NCBI RefSeq assembly: GCF_024124905.1
Contig: NZ_JAMXST010000004.1
Coordinates: 651,411-715,410 of the forward strand
From: Cellulosimicrobium cellulans
Lineage (GTDB): Bacteria > Actinomycetota > Actinomycetes > Actinomycetales > Cellulomonadaceae
Length of the DNA stretch: 64,000 nucleotides
Reading direction: 5' to 3'
A model generated the notes under the pieces. It saw only the letters and a list, made by a program, of their open reading frames with translations. It was not told the origin of the DNA and searched no databases. Both the position numbers and the translations under genes were made by a program. Shown piece by piece: positions 16,996 to 28,092 of the stretch (its first letter is position 1; every line of letters begins with the position of its first letter).

Positions 16996-19248
16996 ATGGT
17001 GCACGGACGAGGACGACGCGTGGCGAGGGTCTTCGCCGCGGTGCTGGCGGGAGCGCTCGGGGTGACGCTCGCTGCGTGCACGCCGGACGCGGAGCCGGAG
17101 CGGCGCGACCCCGCGGTGTTCGCCGAGATCGACGTGCCACCCGAGCTCGCCCCGCAGGAGGCCGTCGTCGACCAGGTCGGGATCGTGCCCGCCGCGTCCG
17201 GGCTGCCGTGGATCGTGAGCGGTGTGCGGACGGCGCCGGGCGGTGTGCCGGAGGGCGTGGTCTGGACCCTCGGTGAGAGCGGCGCGGTCGCGGGGGAGCC
17301 GGCGGTCCTGGACCTTCCGGGCGTGGTGCGCGACCTCGCGGCCGCGGGCGGTGCGGCGCGCACCGTCCTCGCGGGGAGCACGGGGGAGGACGGGCGGACG
17401 GCCGGCTTCCTGCTGACCTCGGCGGACCGCGTGGCGTGGGAACCGGTCCGGCTTCCTCCGGAGATCGTGGACGTCCCGTTGACGCACGTCGCCGAGACGG
17501 GCGGGACGGTCGTCGCCCTCGGCGTCGACGCGGACGCGCGGGCCGTCCGAGGAGTGCTCGTCCCGACGTCCGGCGACCCCGTTCCGCTGGTCCTGCCGGA
17601 CGGTGCGGGAGAGCCGACGGTCGAGGGAGTGGCAGGACGCGGAGAGACGTGGGTCGCCGTGGTCTCCTGGGACGACGAGGTGGGGGACGACGTGGTCGTC
17701 ACCTATCGCTCCGCGGGCTCGGGGACCACCTGGACGACGTCCGACCTGCCCGGTGACGCGCCGCGCGTCGCGGGTGCGGCGACGACCGCGACAGGGTTCG
17801 TCCTGACGGGCTCGGTCCGGGAGGCAGGGCTCGGCGGTCCCGTGACGGACGCGGCGGCGTGGTTCTGGGAACCCGGCGACGGTGACGCCTGGGAGTACCT
17901 GGACTTCCGCCGCGACGACGCCGGCACCGACGACCAGTCGACCGGGCTGTCGGCGCCTGCCGTGGGCGGCGACGATCTCGCGGCCGTCTACTGGGGCGAC
18001 GAGCTCAGCGCGAGCAGTCTGGTGGTCGAGGTGGAGCCGGGACACGTCGCGTCCCAGGGCATGTCCGCCGACAACGGAGGGATCGGCTTCGGCGGTCCGT
18101 CCGCCTGGGACCCGGACGAGCGTGCGGTGCGGGCCGTCCTCGCCGGGGACGGCGGCGCGTACGTGACCGAGCTCCGCGACGGACGGTGGCGTCGCCTCGC
18201 GACCCTCGCGATGCCTCGGCGCTGGTTCCGGCCGACGGAGGTCGACGCGGGCGACGGGTTCCTCGTGGCGCGTCGCGCGGAGGTCTCGACCGCGGGCGAC
18301 GGCTGGCGGAGGTGGGTCTCGTCGGCGGTGTACACCGTCGATGGTCGTGCCCTGGTCGAGACGTCGGCGGACGTCCCCTGGACCGGGGAGGACCTCGCCC
18401 TGGTCCGGTCCGTGGCCGCGGACGGGAGCGAGGTGACGGTCACGTTCGGCTGGGAGGAGGGCGAGAACGCCGTCACGGTGCGGTCGTGGTTCCGTCCTGC
18501 GGGCGGTGGGTGGACGGAGGGCTCCGGCTGGCCGTCCTCCGGGCACGCGGAGATCCACGACGTCCGCGCGGTCGACGGGGGGTGGGTCGCCGTCGGGGTG
18601 CGAGCCGACAGCCCTGAGGGCGCGAGCGTGCGGCACGCCGCGGCCTGGCGGTCCGAGGACGGCCTCGCCTGGACCCTCGACGAGGGGTTCGAGGGCGGTG
18701 ACGGTCGGTCCTCCGCGCGGCACGTGTGCCTCCTCGCCGACGGTCGTCCGTGGGTGCTGGGCACGGTCGTCGACGGCGACCGAGAGGTCGACGCGTCCTG
18801 GGTCGGCGAGAGCACCGGCTGGGAGCGCGCGGTGATCGACGCGGAGGAGGCGTTCGAGGTCGACGGGTGCGTCCAGGGTGACGGCGACGCTCGCCCCCTG
18901 CTCCAGGTGCAGGTCGACGGGCGCTCCGAGCTGCGCGGGACCACGGACGGCACGAGCTTCGAGCTCGTCGGCGCGACGGGTCGAGGCGAGACGTTCGGTC
19001 GCGTCGTCCGGGTCGCCGAGGGGTACGCCGCGGTCGGCACGGTCGTCGCGTCGGGCGTGGAACGGTCGGTCCTGTGGTTGTCCGCCGACGCGGAGGAGTG
19101 GCAGCAGCTCGTGCTGCCGACGCCCGAGCCGGGAGGTGAGGGGACGGTCCACCCGGACGGGTCGGACGCCGTCGTGACGCTCGCCGGAGAGGGCGGCGTC
19201 CGGGCCTGGCGCGTGGGCGACGTCGCTCAGCTCGTCGACGCGGGATGA
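16996..19248 (+). CDS. Large secreted lipoprotein, probable beta-propeller
   Basis: 750-residue lipoprotein with lipobox LAAC at Cys28. The mature chain is all-beta in look, with recurring blocks that end in a solvent-exposed W after a short S/D loop (for example RSAGSGTTWTTSDL, RSEDGLAWTLDEG and LSADAEEWQQL). These resemble Asp-box blades of sialidase-like propellers. No catalytic motif is recognisable, so function is unknown. The open frame begins at 16879, but the ATG at 16996 gives a clean signal peptide. The 3' end overlaps the convergent response-regulator gene by 22 bp. Confidence 0.7.
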   Translation: MVHGRGRRVARVFAAVLAGALGVTLAACTPDAEPERRDPAVFAEIDVPPELAPQEAVVDQVGIVPAASGLPWIVSGVRTAPGGVPEGVVWTLGESGAVAGEPAVLDLPGVVRDLAAAGGAARTVLAGSTGEDGRTAGFLLTSADRVAWEPVRLPPEIVDVPLTHVAETGGTVVALGVDADARAVRGVLVPTSGDPVPLVLPDGAGEPTVEGVAGRGETWVAVVSWDDEVGDDVVVTYRSAGSGTTWTTSDLPGDAPRVAGAATTATGFVLTGSVREAGLGGPVTDAAAWFWEPGDGDAWEYLDFRRDDAGTDDQSTGLSAPAVGGDDLAAVYWGDELSASSLVVEVEPGHVASQGMSADNGGIGFGGPSAWDPDERAVRAVLAGDGGAYVTELRDGRWRRLATLAMPRRWFRPTEVDAGDGFLVARRAEVSTAGDGWRRWVSSAVYTVDGRALVETSADVPWTGEDLALVRSVAADGSEVTVTFGWEEGENAVTVRSWFRPAGGGWTEGSGWPSSGHAEIHDVRAVDGGWVAVGVRADSPEGASVRHAAAWRSEDGLAWTLDEGFEGGDGRSSARHVCLLADGRPWVLGTVVDGDREVDASWVGESTGWERAVIDAEEAFEVDGCVQGDGDARPLLQVQVDGRSELRGTTDGTSFELVGATGRGETFGRVVRVAEGYAAVGTVVASGVERSVLWLSADAEEWQQLVLPTPEPGGEGTVHPDGSDAVVTLAGEGGVRAWRVGDVAQLVDAG

Positions 19249-20006
19249 CCGTCGCGTCCCGGACGGACGATGCCTGCCTCGTAGGCGAGGATGACGAGCT
19301 GCACGCGGTTGGTCAGGCCGACCTTCGTGAGCAGCGAGCGCACGTGGCTCTTCACCGTCGCCTCGGTGAGGTGCAGCTCGGCGCCGATCTCGCGGTTCGA
19401 CAGCCCGCGCGCGACGGCGAGCAGCACCTCGCGCTCGCGCGGGGTGGCCGCGCCCAGCCCGGTGCCGGGCTCGCGGTTCCCGTCGGCGCCGTTCCCGTCG
19501 GCGTCGTGCCCGAGCGGCGCGAGCCGCGCGAGCTCGACGTACGTCGAGATGATGCGTCCGGTGACGGCCGGGTCGAGCAGCGAGTCGCCCGCGCGGACGC
19601 GGTGCACGGCGTCGACGAGCGTCTGCGGGTCCGCATCCTTCAGGAGGAACCCGGACGCCCCGGCGCGCAGCGCGCCGTACACGTACTCGTCGTCGTCGAA
19701 GGTCGTCAGGACGAGCGTGCGCACGTCGGCGAGGTCGGGGTCGGCGACGATCCGCGCGGTCGCCTCGATGCCGTCGAGCCGCGGCATGCGCACGTCCATG
19801 AGCACGACGTCGGGTCGCAACGCGCGTGCCATCGTCACCGCGGTCTCGCCGTCCCCGGCCTCGCCGACGACGGTCACGTCGGGCTCGTTGTCGAGGATCA
19901 TGCGCAGGCCCAGGCGGATCGTGGACTGGTCGTCGACGACGACGACGCGGACCGGCGGGAGCGTGGCGGCCCCGCTCCCGTCGACGCCCGGCACCGGGGC
20001 GGTCAC
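19227..20006 (-). CDS. NarL/LuxR-family response regulator
   Basis: 259-residue two-component regulator. The receiver domain starts with VRVVVVDDQSTIR; the phosphoacceptor is the Asp of VLMDVRMPRLDG (about Asp71), with the conserved TT and K (FLLKDAD) further on. A Gly/Asp/Asn-rich linker (about residues 170-190) leads to the LuxR helix-turn-helix (ATPREREVLLAVARGLSN and ATVKSHVRSLLTKVG). The GTG start at 20006 overlaps the sensor kinase stop by 4 bp, so the two are cotranscribed. The longer open frame to 21200 is a shadow of the kinase gene. Targets are not apparent. Confidence 0.92.
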   Translation of the reverse strand: MTAPVPGVDGSGAATLPPVRVVVVDDQSTIRLGLRMILDNEPDVTVVGEAGDGETAVTMARALRPDVVLMDVRMPRLDGIEATARIVADPDLADVRTLVLTTFDDDEYVYGALRAGASGFLLKDADPQTLVDAVHRVRAGDSLLDPAVTGRIISTYVELARLAPLGHDADGNGADGNREPGTGLGAATPREREVLLAVARGLSNREIGAELHLTEATVKSHVRSLLTKVGLTNRVQLVILAYEAGIVRPGRDGHPASTS

Positions 20007-21226
20007 GCCGGCTCCCGGGGGATGCGTGCCTCGACGGTCCATCCGCCGCGCCCGTCCGGGCCGGCGGCCAGCGCGCCCCCGGCCGCGAGCGCGCGCTCGC
20101 GCATGGAGGTCAGGCCGTGCCCCTGGCGTCCCGCGGTGCTCGGGAGGGGCGGACCCGGGTCGTGGACGCGCAGGCGCAGGTCGGCGCCGTCGTCGGTCAC
20201 GGCCACGGTGACCTCGGGGGCGAGCGAGTGGAGCAGCACGTTGGTCAGGGCCTCCTGGACGATGCGGACGACGGCGAGCCCGGACTCGGCGCTCGTCGTC
20301 GGCCACGGGCGGGGGAGCGTGAGGTCGACGTCGCGGCCCGCGTCGCGCAGCCGTCTGGCGACCGCGCGGAGCTCGTCGGGCGCGCGGGCGCCGTCCGGCG
20401 TCGGTGCGAGGGCCGCCGTCCCGCCGTCGGTCTCGGTCCCGCGGCGCAGCACCTGCACGACCGAGCGCATCGCGGTCAGCGCCTGCTTGCCCTCGTCGCT
20501 GATCCAGCGCACCGCCTCGGCCGGGGCCTCGGGTTGGTTGGCCGCGACGCGGTCGGCGGCCTGCGCCCGGACCACGATCGCGGACATGTGGTGCGCGACG
20601 ACGTCGTGCAGCTCGCGCGCGATGCGCGTCCGCTCGGCGAGCACGGCGCGCTCGGCGAGCTCCGCCTGGAGAGCCTGGAGCTCGGCGTTGCGCTCGCGCA
20701 GCCGCTCGGACGTCAGCGCGAGGCGACGGAAGAAGTAGCCGGCCGCGACCGCGCCCAGGACGAGCGCGAGGGCGAGCAGCACGTCCGACGGCGACTGGGC
20801 GAGCCCGATCCATCGTGGGGAGAAGGGCACCGGGGGGAAGGTCAGGTGGGGGCGATCCCAGAGCTGCGTCGCGTAGGCGGAGAGCCCGCCCGCGAGGCCG
20901 GCGAGCGCCCACGGGACGGCGCCCGAGCGGGTCGCGGCGAACCCCGCGACGAGGAGCGGGAGGAGCTCGAACGGCGTCTGCATCGGCCACGGCAGGGCGA
21001 GGGGATAGAGCATCGCCGTCGCCCAGAAGAGCGGCCCCGGCACGACCCGGCGCAGGGCGAGGGTCAGGACGATCCACAGCCCCGCCACGCGGTACGACTC
21101 GGGGTGGCGGGGGTACCAGTAGTCCCCGTTCTCCATCACGGTGATGACACCGAACCACACGAGGCCCGCGGCGAGCGCGGTCCAGAGGTCCTGCGCCCAC
21201 ACGGGCAGACGGGTGAGCCGGTGCAC
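20003..21226 (-). CDS. Sensor histidine kinase (HisKA_3 / NarX-DesK type)
   Basis: 407-residue membrane kinase, partner of the overlapping response regulator. About five hydrophobic segments cover residues 10-160 with no large extracellular domain, so it probably senses within or near the membrane. A short coiled coil (LRERNAELQALQAELAER) precedes the dimerisation motif RIARELHDVVAHHMS, whose His (about 207) is the phosphosite. The HATPase_c domain shows EALTNVLLHS in place of the N-box and GHGLTSMRERA as G-box. Start is a GTG at 21226; no convincing start exists further up, although the frame stays open. Confidence 0.88.
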   Translation of the reverse strand: MHRLTRLPVWAQDLWTALAAGLVWFGVITVMENGDYWYPRHPESYRVAGLWIVLTLALRRVVPGPLFWATAMLYPLALPWPMQTPFELLPLLVAGFAATRSGAVPWALAGLAGGLSAYATQLWDRPHLTFPPVPFSPRWIGLAQSPSDVLLALALVLGAVAAGYFFRRLALTSERLRERNAELQALQAELAERAVLAERTRIARELHDVVAHHMSAIVVRAQAADRVAANQPEAPAEAVRWISDEGKQALTAMRSVVQVLRRGTETDGGTAALAPTPDGARAPDELRAVARRLRDAGRDVDLTLPRPWPTTSAESGLAVVRIVQEALTNVLLHSLAPEVTVAVTDDGADLRLRVHDPGPPLPSTAGRQGHGLTSMRERALAAGGALAAGPDGRGGWTVEARIPREPA

Positions 21227-21422
21227 CCGTCCACGGTAGCCGGGTGCCCGTACGGACGGCACCGCCCGGGGGCCGAGGTCGGGAGACCTGGGCTCAGCCC
21301 CAGGGCGGAGCCGCGTCGGGCCGGGGGCGGACCCGGGACGCGCGGGTGCGCCGGACGGCGGGGGTCGAGGTGCCGCCGACGGGTCGATGTGGCGAGGGAC
21401 CGCCGCGGGCGAGCCTCGAGGC

Positions 21423-22007
21423 ATGACCACGACACCGCTTCGCCCCGCCCGTCCCGCCCGCCACGTCCCCGGCCGTCCCGGTCCCCGTCGCGTCGCCCGC
21501 ACCGTGGCCGGCGTCCTCGCCGTCGGGGCGCTCGGTGCGGCGGGGGCGCTCACGTACCTCACCGTGACGCGCGACGGCGGTGGCGCCGCCGTGGCCGACC
21601 CCTCGCCGTCGCTGCGCCCGCAGACCGCGACCGGGCTCGACCCGGAGCTGGAGCGCCGCTTCGACGCGGCACGCGCCGCCGCGGACGCCGACGGCGTCGA
21701 GCTCACCCTGACGTCCGGGTGGCGCACGGCGGCCGAGCAGCAGGAGCTCGTGGACGCGGCGCTGGAGCGCTACGGCTCGGCCGAGGAGGCGCACCGCTGG
21801 GTGCTGCCGCCCGAGTCGTCCGAGCACGTCGCGGGGCTCGCGATCGACGTCGGGCCGACGGACGGCGCGCTGTGGCTCGAGCAGCACGGGGCCGAGTTCG
21901 GGCTGTGCCGCACGTACGCGAACGAGCTGTGGCACTTCGAGGCCGCGACCGAGCCCGGCGGCACGTGCCCGCCGATGCACGACGACGCGTCCCACGGTTG
22001 GGGGTGA
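21423..22007 (+). CDS. VanY-type D-alanyl-D-alanine carboxypeptidase (M15B)
   Basis: 194-residue cell-wall carboxypeptidase that trims the terminal D-Ala of peptidoglycan stem peptides. A single N-terminal hydrophobic segment (AGVLAVGALGAAGALTYL, about residues 35-52) anchors or exports it. The zinc site follows the M15 pattern: SEHVAGLAIDVG (His and Asp, about residues 137-144) and ELWHFE (His, about 171). LTSGWRTAAEQQELV carries the conserved Ser-Gly-Trp-Arg motif. It reads divergently from the sensor kinase, 196 nt away. Nothing indicates a vancomycin-resistance cluster, so a house-keeping wall role is likelier. Confidence 0.88.
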   Translation: MTTTPLRPARPARHVPGRPGPRRVARTVAGVLAVGALGAAGALTYLTVTRDGGGAAVADPSPSLRPQTATGLDPELERRFDAARAAADADGVELTLTSGWRTAAEQQELVDAALERYGSAEEAHRWVLPPESSEHVAGLAIDVGPTDGALWLEQHGAEFGLCRTYANELWHFEAATEPGGTCPPMHDDASHGWG

Positions 22008-22034
22008 CCGCCCGCCGCCCGGGGTCACGACCCG

Positions 22035-24790
<2,756 letters not shown>

Positions 24791-24824
24791 GGAGTCCGAC
24801 GCGCCACGACGTCACGGGGGTGGA

Positions 24825-25730
24825 TCAGGGCGTCGACGGGCGTCGGGACACGACCTCCTGCAGCCGCGCGACGCCGTCGGGCGGGACGGGCAGCGACGGG
24901 CCGCGCGGGGGAGCGGTCGGCACGCCGAGCAGGTTCGCGAGCGCGTGGAACCCGCTCACCGGACGTAGCGAGGCCAGGACGTCCGTGAGGTCGCGCAGCC
25001 AGTCCACGACCTGGGCGTCGGGCGCGGTGCCCCCGGCCCGGGCGCGCCGCAGCGCGACGTACTCGGCGGGCACGAGCGCGGCGAGACCGGTGTGCCAGGC
25101 GTCGGCCGCCTCGGCGCCGCCGACGATCGCGGGGTCGCCGCTGAGCCCGACGCTCAGGCCGAGCCCCGCCGTCGCCGCGCGCAGCGCCGCGACCCGGCCG
25201 GTCGGCCGCGCCGGCGTGGACGCCGGGTCCTTGACGGCCGCGACGGTCGTGGTGCGTGCGAGGTGGGCGAGCGCCTCGGGCGTGAGGTCGTACGCCGTCT
25301 GGACGCTCCGGTTGTAGTAGCAGACCGGCAGGTCGACGGTCCCCGCCACGGCCTCGAACACCGCCACGACCTCGTGCTCGTCGAGCGGCAGGTAGGAGAA
25401 CGGCGCGAGCACGAGCCCGTCCGCCCCGCAGTCACGCGCCGCGCGGGCACGCTCCAGGACCTCGCGCGTGGACGCGCCGCTCACGGCGACGTGCACGGGG
25501 ACGCGCGGCGCGCCGGGCGCCGAGCCCGCCGCGAGGGCGGCGCGCACGACGGCGTCGCGCTCGTCGGGCGTGAACGTCACGCCCGCGCCCGACGACGCGA
25601 GGACGACGACGCCGTCGACCCCTGCCCGCGCCGCACCGTCCACGAGGGCGGCGAGCGCGTGGGGGTCGGGCGCGTCCGAGGGGGTGAGCGGGGTGATCGG
25701 GTAGGCGAGGAGCCCGCAGAACGAGGTCAC
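24825..25730 (-). CDS. Dihydrodipicolinate synthase (DapA)/N-acetylneuraminate lyase family protein
   Basis: 301-residue class I aldolase-type TIM barrel. The Schiff-base lysine is in VAAVKDPAS (about residue 167) and the proton-relay tyrosine in VCYYNRSVQ (about residue 139). GVVVLASSGAGVTFTPDER replaces the usual G-T-T-G-E substrate loop, so it is probably not a true DapA; the family also handles sugar-derived 2-keto acids, which suits its place beside a ThuA protein and a ROK repressor. The GTG at 25730 is my chosen start, 35 nt after the ThuA stop in the same direction, so the two are likely cotranscribed. Confidence 0.75.
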   Translation of the reverse strand: MTSFCGLLAYPITPLTPSDAPDPHALAALVDGAARAGVDGVVVLASSGAGVTFTPDERDAVVRAALAAGSAPGAPRVPVHVAVSGASTREVLERARAARDCGADGLVLAPFSYLPLDEHEVVAVFEAVAGTVDLPVCYYNRSVQTAYDLTPEALAHLARTTTVAAVKDPASTPARPTGRVAALRAATAGLGLSVGLSGDPAIVGGAEAADAWHTGLAALVPAEYVALRRARAGGTAPDAQVVDWLRDLTDVLASLRPVSGFHALANLLGVPTAPPRGPSLPVPPDGVARLQEVVSRRPSTP

Positions 25731-25765
25731 GTGCTGGGTGGAGGGACCGGGGCGCGCGTCGAGCG

Positions 25766-26431
25766 TCAGCGGCTCGCCCAGAGGATGCCGCGCTCCACGA
25801 TGGTGCGGACGGGCGGGACCTCGAGGTCGGCGAGCTGGTGGCCGGCTGCGCACACGAAGATGCGGCCGGCACCCCAGCGGCGCGTCCACACGGCGGGGGA
25901 GACGACCGGCTCGTGCCACGGGTCGCCGTCGCGCGGGACGATGGTCGTCGTCGCGAGGACCTCGTTGTACGAGTCGGCGAGCACCCAGTACTGCTCGGAG
26001 TGCAGCGAGATCGAGTCGATGCCCGCGACGATCGGGTGGTCCGCGTGCTCCGGCGCGATGTCGATCGTGTGGTCGATGAGGTCGTGCGCGTGCGCGGCGA
26101 ACTGCCCGCCCACCATCTGCAGGTAGTCGGTCGCGAGGCGGAACGAGTCCACGATCCCGCCGTGCCAGCCGGCGAACCCGGTACCGTTCGCGATCGCGGT
26201 GCGCAGCCCGCGCATCTCGTCGGGCAGGATCTCGCCCATCGTCCAGCACTGCACGACGAGGTCCAGGCTCGCCATGAACTCCTCGTCGGCGTACGACTCC
26301 AACGATCCCTCGAGCGTCACGTCGTACCCGGACGCCTCCAGGAACGGGACGAACAGCTCCGCCGCCTCCTCGGGTGCGTGCCCGGGCCAACCGCCCCGGA
26401 CCACGAGCGCTCGACGGTCCCGCTCGGTCAT
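25766..26431 (-). CDS. Stand-alone cytoplasmic ThuA-domain protein
   Basis: 221-residue ThuA-like protein with a glutamine-amidotransferase-like fold and no signal peptide. RRALVVRGGWPGHAPEE opens the fold; GTGFAGWHGGIVDSFR contains the conserved GWHGG-type loop, and DLIDHTIDIAPEHADHPIVAGI and EQYWVLADSYNEVLA follow the family. In rhizobial ThuAB systems the partner acts on a 3-keto sugar formed by a Gfo/Idh/MocA dehydrogenase. The same domain heads the three giant secreted proteins encoded nearby, so this copy may be their intracellular counterpart. It has a strong GGAGGAG sequence right before the ATG and sits between the ROK and DapA-like genes, all minus-strand. Confidence 0.8.
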   Translation of the reverse strand: MTERDRRALVVRGGWPGHAPEEAAELFVPFLEASGYDVTLEGSLESYADEEFMASLDLVVQCWTMGEILPDEMRGLRTAIANGTGFAGWHGGIVDSFRLATDYLQMVGGQFAAHAHDLIDHTIDIAPEHADHPIVAGIDSISLHSEQYWVLADSYNEVLATTTIVPRDGDPWHEPVVSPAVWTRRWGAGRIFVCAAGHQLADLEVPPVRTIVERGILWASR

Positions 26432-26501
26432 GACTCCTCCTCGTGCCTCGTCACACTCGTCGCGCCCGCATGTCGCGGGCAGCGGCCCCCGGCGACCGCG
26501 C

Positions 26502-27683
26502 TCAGGCGATGAGCGCGTCGATCGCTGCGGGCGAGAGTACGTGATCCACGGCCATGGCGCTCGCACCGAGCACGCCGGCCTGGCCACGCGCCTGCGACGT
26601 GACGATACGCAGGTGCTGCGTCGCGAGGGGGAGCGACCGCTGGTACACGATCTCGCGGATGCCCGCGATCAGGTGCTCGCCGGCCTCGGCGACGATGCCG
26701 CCGATGACGATGAGCGACGGGTTGAGGAGGCTCACGCACGCCGCGAGCACCGAGCCGATGTCGCGTCCCGCCTGGCGGACGGCCTGGCTCGCGGTGAGGT
26801 CCCCGCCACGGACGAGGGTGACGACGTCGGCGCTGTTCGTCGCGTCGAGGCCCGCGGCGGCGAGCGCGGCCGCGACCGCCTGACCGCTCGCGACGGCCTC
26901 GAGGCATCCGACGTTCCCGCAGCGGCACGGGACGTCGGCCGCGCTCGGGACGGCGACGTGGCCGATGTCCCCGGCGGCGCCCTGCGCGCCGCGCCGCAGC
27001 TCGCCGTCGGCGATGATGCCGGACCCGATGCCGGTGGCGACCTTGACGAACAGCATGTCGGTCACGGCGGGCCAGGCGGTGCGGTGCTCGCCGAGCGCCA
27101 TGATGTTCACGTCGTTGTCCACGAGGACCGACGCGTTGAACCGCTTCTGCAGGATGCCGGCGACGTCGACGTCGTCCCACGCGGGCATGATCGGCGGGTT
27201 GATGGGCCGACCGGACGAGTGCTCGACGGGCCCGGGCAGGCCGACGCCGACGCTCACGAGGTCGTCGAGGCTCCGCCCGGTCGTCGCGACGAGCTTCTCG
27301 CCCGTGTCCGCGACCCACGACAGCACCACGTCGGGGCCGTCCGCGATCGCGAGCGCGGCGTCGGTCTCGGCGAGCACGTTGGACGCGAGGTCCGTCACGG
27401 CGAGGCGGGCGTGCGTCGCACCGAGGTCGACGGCGAGCACGATGCGCGCCTCAGGGCTGAAGGCGAAGGTCACGGGCGGTCGCCCGCCGGTCGAGCTCGC
27501 CTCTCCCGCGGGGGCGATGAGGCCCGCCGACATGAGGAGGTCGATCCGGGCGGCGATGGTGGATCGCGCCTGCCCCGTGATCGCTGCGAGGTCCGCGCGC
27601 GTGCGCGGCTGACCGTCCCGGAGCAGCTGGAACATGTCGCCGGCGCCGGTCGGGCGCGGCGCGAACTTCAGCAGTTCCTCCAT
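26502..27683 (-). CDS. ROK-family transcriptional repressor
   Basis: 393-residue sugar-responsive regulator. An N-terminal winged helix (about residues 10-65; RTRADLAAITGQARSTIAAR is the recognition part) is followed by a ROK domain: LAVDLGATHARLAVTDL phosphate loop, GVGLPGPVEH, DNDVNIMALGEH, and the zinc motif VPCRCGNVGCLEA (about residues 250-262). ROK repressors bind DNA in the absence of a sugar ligand. The start is the ATG at 27683; a GTG at 27689 is also possible. The gene is divergent from locus I, and the spacer between them holds operator-like repeats that recur before locus II, so it is the obvious candidate regulator of both, and perhaps of itself. Confidence 0.88.
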   Translation of the reverse strand: MEELLKFAPRPTGAGDMFQLLRDGQPRTRADLAAITGQARSTIAARIDLLMSAGLIAPAGEASSTGGRPPVTFAFSPEARIVLAVDLGATHARLAVTDLASNVLAETDAALAIADGPDVVLSWVADTGEKLVATTGRSLDDLVSVGVGLPGPVEHSSGRPINPPIMPAWDDVDVAGILQKRFNASVLVDNDVNIMALGEHRTAWPAVTDMLFVKVATGIGSGIIADGELRRGAQGAAGDIGHVAVPSAADVPCRCGNVGCLEAVASGQAVAAALAAAGLDATNSADVVTLVRGGDLTASQAVRQAGRDIGSVLAACVSLLNPSLIVIGGIVAEAGEHLIAGIREIVYQRSLPLATQHLRIVTSQARGQAGVLGASAMAVDHVLSPAAIDALIA

Positions 27684-27743
27684 GGGCACAGTGAATCACG
27701 GAGCCTCTCGTCGGTCGTCCGTACGTGCCGGACGAGTCATCGG

Positions 27744-27779
27744 CTTTTGCTTGACGATCGCCAAAAGGTACCCTACTGT
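27744..27779 (+). promoter_or_regulatory. Operator site A with overlapping promoter
   Basis: A 24-bp sequence at 27744-27767 has arms CTTTTG and CAAAAG around the core TTGACGATCG. The core supplies a -35 box (TTGACG, 27751-27756), a 17-nt spacer and the -10 box TACTGT (27774-27779). Sites at 28051 and 40650 match it at most positions. Any transcript would start near 27786 with no gene for 300 nt. The near-palindrome could equally repress the divergent ROK gene. Confidence 0.65.
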
Positions 27780-27816
27780 CCCCTCCCAAGGCGACACGGA
27801 CGTCGTCGGAAGTTGT

Positions 27817-27838
27817 GGAGACCCGAGGAAGGGTCTCC
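27817..27838 (+). terminator. Small hairpin downstream of promoter A
   Basis: 8-bp stem GGAGACCC/GGGTCTCC with a 6-nt loop, about 31 nt after the expected start from promoter A. It may attenuate or end that transcript before locus I. Confidence 0.4.
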
Positions 27839-28006
27839 CGTCCGGGCGAACACCCGCCCCACCTGCTCGTGCAGACCCCGACCCCCAGCCGACTTCTCGG
27901 TGGTTCGGCTCGTCAGCCGCCCGTCGTGCCACCCGTCGACCTGACGCGTCGAGCACCGTCCGCCCGCAGCATGGGAGCGTTCCCTCGCCCTGACAGCGCT
28001 TGTCCA

Positions 28007-28042
28007 CTTTTGCTGGTAACGAAGTTGTAACGGCAGCAAAAG
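28007..28042. promoter_or_regulatory. Inverted repeat B (CTTTTGCTG/CAGCAAAAG)
   Basis: Perfect 9-bp inverted repeat with an 18-nt spacer, 8 nt before operator site C. Its half-sites share the CTTTTGC sequence of sites A and D with wider spacing, so it may be an auxiliary site for the same regulator. Confidence 0.55.
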
Positions 28043-28050
28043 GCTGCGAT

Positions 28051-28086
28051 CTTATGATTGACCGTCGTCAAAAGGTCGGCTAGGTT
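28051..28086 (+). promoter_or_regulatory. Operator site C and leaderless promoter of locus I
   Basis: The 24-bp site at 28051-28074 has arms CTTATG and CAAAAG around TTGACCGTCG, a close match to sites A and D. The promoter reads TTGACC (28058-28063), 17 nt, TAGGTT (28081-28086). The expected start is the A of the ATG at 28093, and no Shine-Dalgarno sequence is present, which implies a leaderless mRNA. A repressor bound here would block the -35 box and spacer. Confidence 0.75.
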
Positions 28087-28092
28087 CACCGC

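Noticed and set aside
13972..19152. A 1726-codon minus-strand frame opposite adhE and the propeller lipoprotein gene
   Set aside because: Crosses the adhE terminator and two real genes; low-complexity shadow.
20007..21200. Upstream extension of the response regulator into one 657-residue protein
   Set aside because: The extension is the wrong-frame translation of the histidine kinase gene; a GTG at 20006 overlapping the kinase stop gives a normal regulator.
21423..22007. Vancomycin-resistance cluster with the neighbouring two-component system
   Set aside because: No VanH, VanA-type ligase or VanX gene is present, and the sensor kinase is NarX/DesK-like, not VanS-like.
27815..28030. A 71-codon plus-strand frame in the ROK/locus I spacer
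   Set aside because: No ribosome site, Pro/Arg-rich content and it covers the regulatory repeats; the spacer reads better as control DNA.
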